13,999 bases of DNA, from NCBI GenBank assembly GCA_031292015.1, contig JARLHY010000180.1, positions 1 to 13,999 on the forward strand, read 5' to 3'. The DNA comes from Negativicutes bacterium. Lineage in GTDB: Bacteria > Bacillota_C > Negativicutes > Sporomusales_B > JARLHX01. Made by a program: the position numbers and the translations under genes. A model generated the notes under the pieces. The model was not told where the DNA came from. It ran no database searches and saw nothing but the letters and a program-made list of their open reading frames with translations. This document shows, in pieces, positions 1 to 7,819 of the stretch (the stretch's first letter is position 1; every line of letters begins with the position of its first letter).

Positions 1-21
1 ATCAGAGCGTATTTACCTCAG

Positions 22-269
22 GGCTGTTCAAAAAGGTCGAGATGCACGTTCTGACTACTCCGGTCGTATCAACGCATCCTGTTTTCTGGCGATAATCTCA
101 CGCGATGTGTGCGAGTCGCTGCGAGGAAGCGCGCGCAGACAGTACAGGTGAGGTACGGCAAGCGCGCTCCCGGAAAAGCAGGCACACAGCGCTTCAGCGC
201 TGATGTGGTCGCTTTCTTCGAGCGAAGCGAAGATGCACCAACGACGCAGATTGGCCTTTTTCAACAGCC
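22..269. repeat. MITE-like inverted-repeat element, copy 1 (248 bp)
   Basis: The element is bounded by terminal inverted repeats, GGCTGTTCAAAAAGGTC at 22-38 and GGCCTTTTTCAACAGCC at 253-269, which match at 15 of 17 positions when one is reverse-complemented. Similarity between the ends continues weakly inward for about another dozen bases. A second copy lies at 7516-7819: the right-hand 117 bp (153-269) are identical in both, while the left part has diverged and lacks a 57-bp block present in copy 2. Inside are small palindromes, such as AGCGCTTCAGCGCT near 199-212. It encodes no recognisable transposase, so if mobile it would depend on an enzyme elsewhere. It starts directly after the rlmN stop codon. 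No target-site duplication is evident. That the two copies form a repeat family is seen directly; the MITE label is an inference from structure. Confidence 0.8.
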
Positions 270-1325
270 CTATGGAGCTTCGCCCTCCAGCACCGCCTGT
301 CTTAGCTGCCCGCACGCCGCCCGGATATCGGCGCCCATTTCCCGCCGGACGGTGGCGTTGATTCCCCCTGCCTTCACAACCTCGAGAAAGCGGTTCATCC
401 TGGCCGCATCCGGTCGCATAAGACCGCGCTCAGCCACCGGGTTGACCGGGATAAAATTGACGTTGGCAAGCTTGCCCCGCAGCAGCGCCGCCAGTTCCCT
501 GGCCTGGGCGTCGCTGTCATTCAGGCCGGCGATCAGGGTATATTCATAGGTAACCCTCCGGCCGGTTGTCGCGGCGTAGCGGTCCGCCGCCGCCAGCACC
601 TCCTGCAGCGGGTACTTTTCGTTGATCGGCATGATTTGCGACCTTAGCGCATTGTTCGGCGCGTGCAGCGACACCGCCAGGGTGATCGGCAGTCCCTCGG
701 CCGCCAGCCGGTCGATGCCGGGAACCAGTCCCGCGGTCGACAGCGTAAAGCTGCGATAGCTCAGGTTCAGGCAGTAGCTTTCATGACAGAGCCGGATGAA
801 GCGCAGCACATTGTCGTAGTTGGCCAGCGGCTCACCCGAACCCATGATGACAATGGAATTGACGCCGGCCTTCTCCTCGCCGAGAAGGTCGCTGACAAAC
901 AGCACCTGAGCCAGCATCTCGCCGCCGCTCAAGTTGCGGGCGACACCCTGAAGGGTCGAGGCGCAGAACACGCAGCCCATGCCGCAGCCCACCTGGCTGG
1001 AAACACAGACGCTGTTGCCGTAGGAGTGACGCATCAGCACAGTCTCCACCGTCAGTTCGTCCGCCAGGGTCAGCAGCAGTTTGCTGGTCTGGCCGTTGGC
1101 CGCCTGCTGCCGCGCCGCCAGACTGACTCCCCCCAGCAGGAAGCGGTCTGCGAGCATTTCCCGCTGAGCTTTGGAAAGATTGGTCATCGCCGCAAAATCG
1201 CGCACCCGACGCTGGTACATCCACTCGGCGATCTGACGGCCCCGGTATTTTTCCAGGCCGTTTGCCACCACCGCCGCGGTGATCTCCTCGGCAAACAGGC
1301 CAAATAAATCAAGCTTTGTCAACAC
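270..1325 (-). CDS. rlmN: dual-specificity 23S rRNA (A2503) / tRNA (A37) C2-methyltransferase RlmN
   Basis: This 351-residue radical-SAM enzyme methylates C2 of adenine 2503 in 23S rRNA and A37 of some tRNAs, using two SAM per turnover. The cluster motif CxxxCxxC is C114, C118 and C121. The two further family cysteines, one that carries the methyl group and its partner, correspond to C107 and C338 (in SVCVSSQVGC and ADIRAACGQL). An N-terminal helical RNA-recognition part covers roughly residues 1-90. The GTG start at 1325 is preceded by GAGGAGA, which overlaps the rsmB stop; the gap to rsmB is only 9 bases, so the two are co-transcribed and probably coupled. The C-terminus has normal family length although the stop codon lies directly beside repeat copy 1. 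In B. subtilis prpC and prkC follow; here the repeat and the window edge intervene. Confidence 0.96.
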   Translation of the reverse strand: MLTKLDLFGLFAEEITAAVVANGLEKYRGRQIAEWMYQRRVRDFAAMTNLSKAQREMLADRFLLGGVSLAARQQAANGQTSKLLLTLADELTVETVLMRHSYGNSVCVSSQVGCGMGCVFCASTLQGVARNLSGGEMLAQVLFVSDLLGEEKAGVNSIVIMGSGEPLANYDNVLRFIRLCHESYCLNLSYRSFTLSTAGLVPGIDRLAAEGLPITLAVSLHAPNNALRSQIMPINEKYPLQEVLAAADRYAATTGRRVTYEYTLIAGLNDSDAQARELAALLRGKLANVNFIPVNPVAERGLMRPDAARMNRFLEVVKAGGINATVRREMGADIRAACGQLRQAVLEGEAP

Positions 1326-1334
1326 TCATTCTCC

Positions 1335-2672
1335 TCACAACCGACGAATCATCCGGGCGATGAAAAAACCATCCGTCTCGTCCCGCTGCGGCCAGAGCTG
1401 GACCATCTCCTCAGGCCTCGGCACCGGCAGGTAATCCCCGCCCCTTTGCAGCGTAAATTCCGGGTTCTTGGCCAAAAAGGCCTCCACCACCTGCTGGTTT
1501 TCTTCCGGCTCGGTGGTGCAGGTGCTGTAGACGAGCACCCCGCCCGGCTTGACGCAGCCGGCGGCGCTTTCCAGGATCGCCGACTGCAGTTTGGGCAGCT
1601 CCAGCAGTTGGCTCTCACTCTTGCGCCAGCGTGAATCAGGTTTGCGCCGCAGCACCCCGAGCCCCGAGCAGGGTGCGTCCACCAGCACCCGATCGGCCTG
1701 TCCGGCATACAGCCCGGCCAGCCCAGTGGCGTCGAGCTGCCTGGTTTCGATACTGGTTATGCCCAGCCGTGCGGCGTTTTCCCGCGTTATCTTCAGCTTG
1801 TGTTCATAAAGGTCCACCGACAGCACCCGGCCCTCATCCTTCATCAGCGCGGCTATATGGGTGCTTTTTCCGCCGGGGGCACCGCAGGCGTCGATGACGA
1901 ATTCGCCGGGCCGGGGAGCCAGTACGTGGCCGACCAGCATCGAGCTTTCGTCCTGCACCTGGAAAAGCCCCTCCCGCAGCGACGCCAGGGTCGCCAGCGC
2001 CGGAAACTCGCTGCAGACGATCCCCTCCGGCGTCCACTGCGACGGCAGACAGACGACACCCTCGGCCGCCAGCCGCTCCAGCAGTTCCTCCTGGCTGATT
2101 TTCAGGGTATTAGTTCTCAGTGAAAGCGGCGGGGTCGCGTTATCAACCCGGCACAAGGCCTCGCACTCATCGAACCCCAGTCTGGCCAGCCATCTGTCCA
2201 CCAGCCAGGCCGGATGAAAATATTTTAGGGAAAGATACTGGGCCGCGGCTTTCTCCTTGTCGGGATAAACCGCCTTCTCCGGTGCCCGGGCCGCGCTGCG
2301 CAGCACGGCGTTGACGAATTTCACCGTACCGGCGTGGCCGTATTTTTTCGCCAGCTCCACCGCCTGGTTGCAGGCCGCCGAAGCCGGGACTTTCGACAAA
2401 AAAAATAGCTGGTACGCCCCCATCCGCAGGATGTTGCGGATCACTGCCGGCGTTTGGCCCAGCGGTCTGCTGCTGTAATGGCCAAGCAGCCAGTCCAGGG
2501 TTTCCCCGGCCTTCACGGTGCCGTAAACCAGTTCAGTGACAAAACGGCGGTCCTGGTCGGACAGACGCTGCCGCGAAAGCTCGCGGGCCAGCGCGATGTT
2601 GGCGTAAGCTCCGCCGCCGTCCACTTCGCCGATGATCTTGAGCGCGACTTCCCGCGCGTTCACATTGGCCAT
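1335..2672 (-). CDS. rsmB: 16S rRNA (cytosine967-C5)-methyltransferase RsmB (Sun/Fmu)
   Basis: It transfers a methyl group from SAM to C5 of cytosine 967 in 16S rRNA. The 445-residue protein has the two-part RsmB structure: a NusB-like RNA-binding domain (about 1-130) and a Rossmann methyltransferase domain (about 230-445). The SAM-binding motif DACGAPGGKS is at 261-270, with glycine where many relatives have alanine. The two catalytic cysteines of m5C methyltransferases are C335 in APCSG and C385 in YSTCT. The ATG start at 2672 has AAGGGG a few bases upstream. It lies 39 bases after the DUF116 gene and 9 bases before rlmN, so two ribosome modification genes are adjacent. Confidence 0.96.
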   Translation of the reverse strand: MANVNAREVALKIIGEVDGGGAYANIALARELSRQRLSDQDRRFVTELVYGTVKAGETLDWLLGHYSSRPLGQTPAVIRNILRMGAYQLFFLSKVPASAACNQAVELAKKYGHAGTVKFVNAVLRSAARAPEKAVYPDKEKAAAQYLSLKYFHPAWLVDRWLARLGFDECEALCRVDNATPPLSLRTNTLKISQEELLERLAAEGVVCLPSQWTPEGIVCSEFPALATLASLREGLFQVQDESSMLVGHVLAPRPGEFVIDACGAPGGKSTHIAALMKDEGRVLSVDLYEHKLKITRENAARLGITSIETRQLDATGLAGLYAGQADRVLVDAPCSGLGVLRRKPDSRWRKSESQLLELPKLQSAILESAAGCVKPGGVLVYSTCTTEPEENQQVVEAFLAKNPEFTLQRGGDYLPVPRPEEMVQLWPQRDETDGFFIARMIRRL

Positions 2673-2711
2673 GTTGTTACCCCTTCTGCTTCGGAAAGAT
2701 TCCCGTCAAAC

Positions 2712-3479
2712 TTATTTTTGTTCGACCAAAAAGGCCTGTATCGCCTTTTCCACCTTGTCCATATCCACGGTAGTATTACAGCACGGCCCTTCCGGCCGTT
2801 CGTTCAGGATGCCGATGGCCGGCAGCGGAAAGACGTCCTGAATACCGCTGGTCAAATCCCGTTCGCAGGCAATGGCCAGCACGGCATGCGGCCTCAATGT
2901 CTTGACCACCTTGCGGGCCAGGGTGCCGCCGGTGACGATCGCCAGATTCACGCCATATTCCCGGGTGATGCGCACCAAGTCTCCCACCCGGCACTCGCCG
3001 CACTCCCGGCAATTGGAGACATCGCGGGTTATTTTGTGCGGACAGGATTCCTGCTGGATGCAGTGCGGCGACAGCACCAGCAGCCGCTCAGCCTTCACCC
3101 TGATCCTCTTTTGGCGCACCAGGTGATTGCTTAGTTCAATGAACGACCGCTCAATCCGCTCCTTCTCAATATCAAAAATCTTGCCAACCTGGATCGCCAG
3201 GGGAAACAAAAGATTGATTGTCGACCAGGCCAGTCCCAGAAACACCCCCGGCGTCGGAAAACCCAAAATAGCCATCACAATACCGACGATCCCTGTGGCA
3301 ATCGCCAAAATGACCGCCGCCAGCAGGCCCCCCAGGACAAACGGCAGGATAGCGCTGATGGTGGCCAGCCCTAAGAAGCTGACCCTCCATAGCCCGTAAC
3401 CGGAAAGGGTGGCCAGCAGCAGGCTGATCACGATCAGCGCCAGAAACAATCTCTTGCGCGGGCGGGGGACCGCCCCCAT
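2712..3479 (-). CDS. DUF116 family membrane protein with a cysteine-rich cytoplasmic domain, function unknown
   Basis: The 255-residue protein has hydrophobic stretches at about 10-32, 37-72 (long enough for one or two helices) and 78-100, and then a soluble domain. That domain has C140, C146 and a C157-x2-C160-x2-C163 cluster (HC.....C and NCRECGEC), then C205 and the pair C233-C234. This spacing would suit an iron-sulfur cluster or zinc, but no metal can be proved from sequence. I assign it to DUF116 by its IVTGGTLARKVV and SPHC/CPHK segments and by its place between fmt and rsmB, where DUF116 genes occur in many anaerobic Firmicutes. I chose the ATG at 3479, which follows GAAGGGG and starts 13 bases after fmt; an in-frame ATG at 3515 would overlap the end of fmt. 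Its conserved position suggests a link to translation or envelope functions, but that is a guess. Confidence 0.82.
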   Translation of the reverse strand: MGAVPRPRKRLFLALIVISLLLATLSGYGLWRVSFLGLATISAILPFVLGGLLAAVILAIATGIVGIVMAILGFPTPGVFLGLAWSTINLLFPLAIQVGKIFDIEKERIERSFIELSNHLVRQKRIRVKAERLLVLSPHCIQQESCPHKITRDVSNCRECGECRVGDLVRITREYGVNLAIVTGGTLARKVVKTLRPHAVLAIACERDLTSGIQDVFPLPAIGILNERPEGPCCNTTVDMDKVEKAIQAFLVEQK

Positions 3480-3492
3480 AACCCCTTCGCCT

Positions 3493-4434
3493 TTAGCCCA
3501 GTATTTCGCCGACATCCAGGTTGTACCCCCGTGCGTATTCTCCGGCAGCCATCCGGCGCCGATTTTCCGGCTGAACCTCCCGCAGTTCGACAGTCCCCGC
3601 CGCCGTGGCCACGACAATGCTATCGCCGCTCACCGCGATCACTCTTCCCGGCTCCTGAGCCGCCGTCCCGGTCGGCCTGAATCCGGTCTGCCATATTTTA
3701 AGAGTCTTGTCCCGGTGCAGACAGTAAGCACCTGGCCAGGGATTCAGCCCTCTGACCAAATTATGTACCGCCTGCGCCGGTTTATACCAGTCAATCCGTT
3801 CCGTTTCCCGTGTCAAGAGCGGCGCGTACGTCGCCAGGGCCTCATCCTGCTTGATCCGTGGCGCGCTGCCTGCCGCGGCCAATTTCAGCGTCCGGGCCAA
3901 CAGCTCAGCACCGAGCACTTTAAGTCTGTCATGCAGTTCGCCACTGGACTCGTCCGGCGCGATGGCCGCCTCGGCCCGCAAAATCATGTCGCCGGTGTCC
4001 ATACCGCGATCCATGAACATGGTGGTGACCCCGCTTCTCGCCTCGCCGTTGATCACCGCCCAGTGGATCGGCGCCGCCCCCCGGTATTGCGGCAGCAGTG
4101 AAGCATGAACATTGATACAGCCAAGAGGGGGTATGTCCAACATCGCCTGAGGCAGAAACTGGCCGAAGGCGACCACGACGATGACGTCCGGCGCCAGGGC
4201 CGCTATTTCGGCGACAAACTCCGGTCTGCGGATTTTTTCCGGCTGCAGTACCGGCACGCCGTGCCGCAGAGCGCATTCCTTCACCGGTGAAGGGGTCAGT
4301 TTCTGCCCCCTTCCTTTTGGCCGGTCGGGCTGGGTCACCACTGCGGCAAGCTCATAGCCTTCCGCCGCCAGGATGTCCAGGCATGGGACAGCGAAATCCG
4401 GCGTCCCCATATATACAAGCCTCAGTTCAGTCAT
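3493..4434 (-). CDS. fmt: methionyl-tRNA formyltransferase
   Basis: It formylates initiator Met-tRNA with 10-formyltetrahydrofolate, giving the fMet that starts bacterial proteins. The 313-residue length is normal. The start MTELRLVYMGTPDFAVP matches the family. The catalytic trio is N108, H110 and D146 (in CINVHASLLPQYRGAAP and MDRGMDTGDM). The C-terminal tRNA-binding domain covers about residues 205-313. The ATG at 4434 lies inside the end of def: the reading frames overlap by 8 bases (ATGACTGA), with AAGAAGG nine bases upstream, so translation is probably coupled to deformylase. An upstream in-frame start at 4503 would add 23 residues unlike the family and was rejected. Confidence 0.97.
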   Translation of the reverse strand: MTELRLVYMGTPDFAVPCLDILAAEGYELAAVVTQPDRPKGRGQKLTPSPVKECALRHGVPVLQPEKIRRPEFVAEIAALAPDVIVVVAFGQFLPQAMLDIPPLGCINVHASLLPQYRGAAPIHWAVINGEARSGVTTMFMDRGMDTGDMILRAEAAIAPDESSGELHDRLKVLGAELLARTLKLAAAGSAPRIKQDEALATYAPLLTRETERIDWYKPAQAVHNLVRGLNPWPGAYCLHRDKTLKIWQTGFRPTGTAAQEPGRVIAVSGDSIVVATAAGTVELREVQPENRRRMAAGEYARGYNLDVGEILG

Positions 4435-4891
4435 TACTGGATACCTTCTTGATGGTAGTCGCACGGTCAATAAACAGTACCCCGTCCAAATGGTCGATCT
4501 CATGCTGAAGCGCTCTGGCCAGCAGTCCGGTGGCGGTAAGGCATACCGGTTTCCCTTCCCGGTTGAAACCCTCCACCTTTACGCTGGCGCCCCGCTCCAC
4601 CTCGCCGTAAATACCGGGAATGCTCAGGCATCCCTCGGTGGAACACTCGCAGCCCTCGCATTCGCTCAGCACCGGATTGATAAGTTCGATGAGCCCATCG
4701 CCGACGTCAATAACGATCATCCGCAGGGAAACCCCCACCTGCGGCGCGGCCAGGCCCACCCCTTCGGCATGATACATGGTCTGAGCCATATCGTCAAGCA
4801 GACGTCTGATCCTGCGGTCGATCTTGGCCACAGGCGCCGCCTGTTCTTTGAGCACTTTGTCGCCCGCTTTTCTAATATCCATCACGGTCAT
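4427..4891 (-). CDS. def: peptide deformylase
   Basis: This metal-dependent hydrolase removes the formyl group from the N-terminal methionine of new proteins and so undoes the step made by the overlapping downstream gene fmt. All three family motifs are present: GVGLAAPQVG, EGCLS and HEIDH. From the chosen start the metal ligands are C88, H130 and H134, with E131 catalytic. The protein has 154 residues. The ATG at 4891 is favoured because AAGGGGG lies seven bases upstream; a second ATG three codons later and one at 4924 are less well placed. An additional cysteine group (CEGCEC) precedes motif II, outside the catalytic site. Confidence 0.95.
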   Translation of the reverse strand: MTVMDIRKAGDKVLKEQAAPVAKIDRRIRRLLDDMAQTMYHAEGVGLAAPQVGVSLRMIVIDVGDGLIELINPVLSECEGCECSTEGCLSIPGIYGEVERGASVKVEGFNREGKPVCLTATGLLARALQHEIDHLDGVLFIDRATTIKKVSSND

Positions 4892-4914
4892 CCAACAGCC
4901 CCCTTTTGCCCCCC

Positions 4915-4923
4915 ATTCTAGCA
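4915..4923 (-). promoter_or_regulatory. candidate extended -10 promoter for def-fmt operon
   Basis: On the minus strand the sequence reads TGCTAGAAT, an extended -10 element (TGn plus TAGAAT, one mismatch to TATAAT). It lies 24 bases upstream of the def start, in the 84-base gap after priA. T-rich sequence lies upstream, with no good -35 hexamer. A transcript starting here would have a leader of about 17 bases. The priA transcript could also read through. Confidence 0.35.
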
Positions 4924-4975
4924 CAAAAACACAAAAAAAGCACTAACCCTAACATACCCTTTCGCCCAGTAGTTA

Positions 4976-7387
4976 TTATAAGACATTGAGCGGATCGACA
5001 TCCACAATAACATCGCTGCGTTCCTGGAGCCCGGCGCTTCTAATCACGGCGGTCGCTGCCGCGATGTCGGCGGTCTTGATGAGAATGTTCATCCTGTAGA
5101 TGTCGCTGATCCTGGCGATCGGAGCAGGAAACGGACCGATTGCGACAGGCTCGCTGTCGGCAAAGGCCAACCGCAGCTGCGCCGCCGTTTCTTCCGCCTG
5201 TCGCCGGATCTTGGCTTCGTCGCTGCCCTGGATTGTCAACTTGATCAGCTGGCTGTAAGGCGGATAGAGCAGTTCCTGCCGGAAAGCCTCCTCCTGCTCG
5301 TAAAAAGCGGGATAATCATGAACGGCCCCGGCCATGATCGCATAGTGCTCGGGATTATAAGTCTGAACCACCACCCGGCCGGGCTGCTCGCCCCGGCCGG
5401 CTCGCCCGGCGGCCTGGGTAAGCAGGGCAAAGGTTCTCTCGGCAGCACGGAAATCCGGCAGATTCAGAGCCGTATCGGCCGAGACAATGCCCACAGCCGT
5501 CACGTTCTTGATATCATGCCCCTTGGCCACCATCTGGGTGCCCAGCAGAATGTCGTACCTACCGGCTGTAAAGGCCTCCAGTATCCGGCCATGGCCCATT
5601 TTTCCCCCGGTGGTGTCCTGGTCCATCCTGATCACCCTGGCTTGCGGCAACAAAGTGGCAAGCTCCTGCTCCACCTTTTGGGTCCCTGTGCCGAAATAAC
5701 GGATATAGCGGCTGCCGCAGGTCGGACACACGTCCGGCGACGGCTCGCTGGCCTGACAGTAGTGGCAGCGCAGTATTCCGCCGGAAGCGTGATATACCAG
5801 CGAAACGGCGCAGTGGGAGCAGCGCATCACATGGCCGCATTCGCGGCAGCTGACAAAGGTGGCGTAGCCGCGGCGGTTCAGCAGGATGATGGCCTGCTCA
5901 CCCCGGCTGATGGTCGAAACCAGCAATTCCTCCAGCGGCCGGGATATGACGCTGCGCCGGCCGGCCTGGAGCTCTTCCCGCATATCCACCACCGTGACCT
6001 CCGGCAACAGCGCTCCGTCGATCCGTGAAGGCAGGCTGACAATCCGGTGAATACCTTGCAGCGCCTGGTAATATGTCTCCACCGCCGGGGTGGCGCTGCC
6101 CAGCACCACAACCGCTCCGGCCAGTTGTGCCCGCTGCAGTGCCACCCGGCTGGTGTGATAGTGGGGGGATTCTTCCTGTTTATAGGTAAATTCGTGTTCC
6201 TCGTCAATGATAAATACGCCTGGATCGGCCACCGGCGCAAAGACAGCCGAACGCGCCCCGATCACAATTCCGGCCGTCCCGGCGCGAAGCCGCTGCCAGG
6301 TATCGTAACGCTCCCCCACCGACAGCCGGCTGTGCAGCACCACCACGTCATCGCCGAATTTCTCCTTGAAACGGGAGACAATCTGCCCGGTCAGAGCGAT
6401 CTCCGGCACCAGGACTACCGCCTGGCGGCCAAGCTGCCGGGCTCTCGCCACCGCTTCGATATAGACCTGGGTCTTGCCGCTGCCGGTGATGCCGAACAGC
6501 AAAAACGAACCGTATTCCCGGGCGTCCAGCGAGGAATAAATGGTCGCCAGGGCCCGCTCCTGTTCGGTGGTCAACCGCAGGACCGGAGCCTTGCCGCCCA
6601 CCGTCGCGTAGCTGTCCCGCAGCAGTTGGGTCTGCCCGGCGACGATCAGGCCGGCGGCCAGCAACCCTTTCACCGCGCTTGCGCTTATCTTCATCCGGCG
6701 CAGTTCTTCGGCCGTCAGAGACTCCTTTGTAAGCAGCGCTTCCATCAGCCGGCACTGAGCCGGCTTTCTTTTTAAATCCGCGCAGGCGGTGGCGGCAATC
6801 TCAGGGCTGACTGCCAGCCGCCAGAAGGCTTTATATTGATTTTGCGCCGTTTTCCGGACCACCGCTTCGACCTGCACCGCATGGGCCTCAATCAGCCGTC
6901 GCAGGCTGCCGGCCGCCCCGCGGCCGAACTCGGTCGTCAGTTGGGCCAGCGTCCGCGGTCCGGCGCTCAGCAGCCCGTCATACAACCGGCGCTGGACCGG
7001 CGAACACCCTGTCAAACCGGCGTCAGCCTCCCCGCCGCTGAGAGCCCGGAAAAGCGTTCCGGTCTTAATACCGGCTTTGCCGGGAATAAACAGCCGCATG
7101 GCCTCCGCCGGAGTGCACAGGTAATAGTCGCTCAGCCAGCGGGCCACGGCGAGCATATGGTCGGTAAACCACGGCTCGACATCAATTGTCCCCAAAATCG
7201 GCTTCAGTTCTTCGTCGTCGCCGGACCTGACGCTGATCACAAACCCTTCCGCATTGCGGCTGCCGAACGGCACCGTTACCCGCCAGCCTCCGGCGATGTG
7301 ATCCAGCTCATCCGGCACGGCGTACGAAAAAAGCCGTCCGATGTTTTTTACCGGCATATTGATATACACTTCGGCAATACGTCCCAT
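4976..7387 (-). CDS. priA: primosomal protein N' (replication restart helicase PriA)
   Basis: PriA is a 3'-to-5' DNA helicase that recognises stalled forks and reloads the replisome. From the chosen start it has 803 residues. It has an N-terminal 3'-DNA-end-binding domain (about 1-105), Walker A GITGSGKT at 299-306, and DEEH at 395-398. Eight zinc-binding cysteines lie at 514, 517, 523, 526, 541, 544, 554 and 557. The helicase motif LLGTQMVAKGHD and the C-terminal domain follow. I chose the ATG at 7387 because MGRIAEVYINMPVKNIGR aligns with family N-termini and GGTGAGG lies just upstream, though with tight spacing. An in-frame ATG at 7471 would add 28 residues unlike the family. The upstream gap holds repeat copy 2, which separates priA from the metK region. 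Confidence 0.95.
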   Translation of the reverse strand: MGRIAEVYINMPVKNIGRLFSYAVPDELDHIAGGWRVTVPFGSRNAEGFVISVRSGDDEELKPILGTIDVEPWFTDHMLAVARWLSDYYLCTPAEAMRLFIPGKAGIKTGTLFRALSGGEADAGLTGCSPVQRRLYDGLLSAGPRTLAQLTTEFGRGAAGSLRRLIEAHAVQVEAVVRKTAQNQYKAFWRLAVSPEIAATACADLKRKPAQCRLMEALLTKESLTAEELRRMKISASAVKGLLAAGLIVAGQTQLLRDSYATVGGKAPVLRLTTEQERALATIYSSLDAREYGSFLLFGITGSGKTQVYIEAVARARQLGRQAVVLVPEIALTGQIVSRFKEKFGDDVVVLHSRLSVGERYDTWQRLRAGTAGIVIGARSAVFAPVADPGVFIIDEEHEFTYKQEESPHYHTSRVALQRAQLAGAVVVLGSATPAVETYYQALQGIHRIVSLPSRIDGALLPEVTVVDMREELQAGRRSVISRPLEELLVSTISRGEQAIILLNRRGYATFVSCRECGHVMRCSHCAVSLVYHASGGILRCHYCQASEPSPDVCPTCGSRYIRYFGTGTQKVEQELATLLPQARVIRMDQDTTGGKMGHGRILEAFTAGRYDILLGTQMVAKGHDIKNVTAVGIVSADTALNLPDFRAAERTFALLTQAAGRAGRGEQPGRVVVQTYNPEHYAIMAGAVHDYPAFYEQEEAFRQELLYPPYSQLIKLTIQGSDEAKIRRQAEETAAQLRLAFADSEPVAIGPFPAPIARISDIYRMNILIKTADIAAATAVIRSAGLQERSDVIVDVDPLNVL

Positions 7388-7476
7388 ATACCTCACCACT
7401 AAGCAGACTGTGACTTCACCCGAATTATCGAAATCCGCATTCCCACTGGACCGGCTTTCCAAAACAACCATAAAGA

Positions 7477-7499
7477 GACTTAACTAAGTCCCTCCTTAG
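7477..7499. repeat. left flanking palindrome copy beside element copy 2
   Basis: GACTTAACTAAGTCCCTCCT at 7477-7496 matches the right-hand flank at 7828-7847 in 18 of 20 bases in the same orientation. Because the unit is itself a palindrome, the stretch 7479-7499 is also an inverted repeat of 7819-7839 (19 of 21). This copy lacks the AGGAG arm that completes the hairpin on the right. On the minus strand it reads AAGGAGG followed by a small GACTTA/TAAGTC hairpin, 18 bases before an alternative priA ATG at 7471. Confidence 0.6.
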
Positions 7500-7515
7500 C
7501 TTGTCGAGAACCCGA

Positions 7516-7819
7516 GGCTGTTCAAAAAGGCCGAGATGCACGTTCTGATTTCACCAATTTTATCAGCGCATAGGTTTGCTGGCGATAATCTTGCGCATCA
7601 TGTGCGGGTCGCTGCGAGGAAGCGCGCGCCGACGGCCTTGGATGGCCTAGTCCCGAACACGCCATGGATGGCGATATGCTCGGGGCGACAGTACCTGGCT
7701 GCGTACGGCAAGCGCGCTCCCGGAAAAGCAGGCACACAGCGCTTCAGCGCTGATGTGGTCGCTTTCTTCGAGCGAAGCGAAGATGCACCAACGACGCAGA
7801 TTGGCCTTTTTCAACAGCC
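7516..7819. repeat. MITE-like inverted-repeat element, copy 2 (304 bp)
   Basis: The terminal repeats are GGCTGTTCAAAAAGGCC (7516-7532) and GGCCTTTTTCAACAGCC (7803-7819), matching at 16 of 17. The right 117 bp (7703-7819) are identical to copy 1. Between about 7630 and 7702 there are 57 more bases than in copy 1, containing two small palindromes: GGCCTTGGATGGCC at 7634-7647 and CGCCATGGATGGCG at 7660-7673. The element fills most of the 549-base gap between the HMA gene and priA. I see no coding gene in that gap: a reading frame runs through the element on the plus strand, but it has no ribosome site and resembles no known family. Both copies have the same orientation in the window. Confidence 0.82.

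Noticed and set aside
22..269. CRISPR-like or tandem repeat array at the window start.
   Set aside because: There are only single small palindromes and no regularly spaced repeats; the structure is one element with inverted ends.
109..549. Plus-strand reading frame through element copy 1 and the end of rlmN; a similar frame in copy 2 (7536-7838) gives the same peptide at its end.
   Set aside because: The shared peptide follows from the 117-bp identical DNA. There is no ribosome site and no known family, and the frame in copy 1 runs on antisense into rlmN. The 57-bp indel keeps frame, but that has a one-in-three chance.
663..1307. Long plus-strand open frame of 214 codons opposite rlmN.
   Set aside because: It is antisense to a clearly conserved gene; GC-rich codon bias leaves long open frames on the other strand.
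4427..4434. Frameshift or fusion between def and fmt.
   Set aside because: The 8-base overlap is a normal coupled stop/start; both proteins are complete with all catalytic residues.
4930..4975. T-rich run after priA on the minus strand as a terminator.
   Set aside because: No stable stem precedes the T-run; the repeated GGGTTAG is not a hairpin.
5318..6775. Long plus-strand frames (236 and 242 codons) opposite priA, and a 311-codon frame opposite metK (8493-9428).
   Set aside because: Their composition is that of antisense shadows, rich in H, R, Q and G, with no domains or ribosome sites. The minus-strand genes carry intact catalytic motifs over the same regions.
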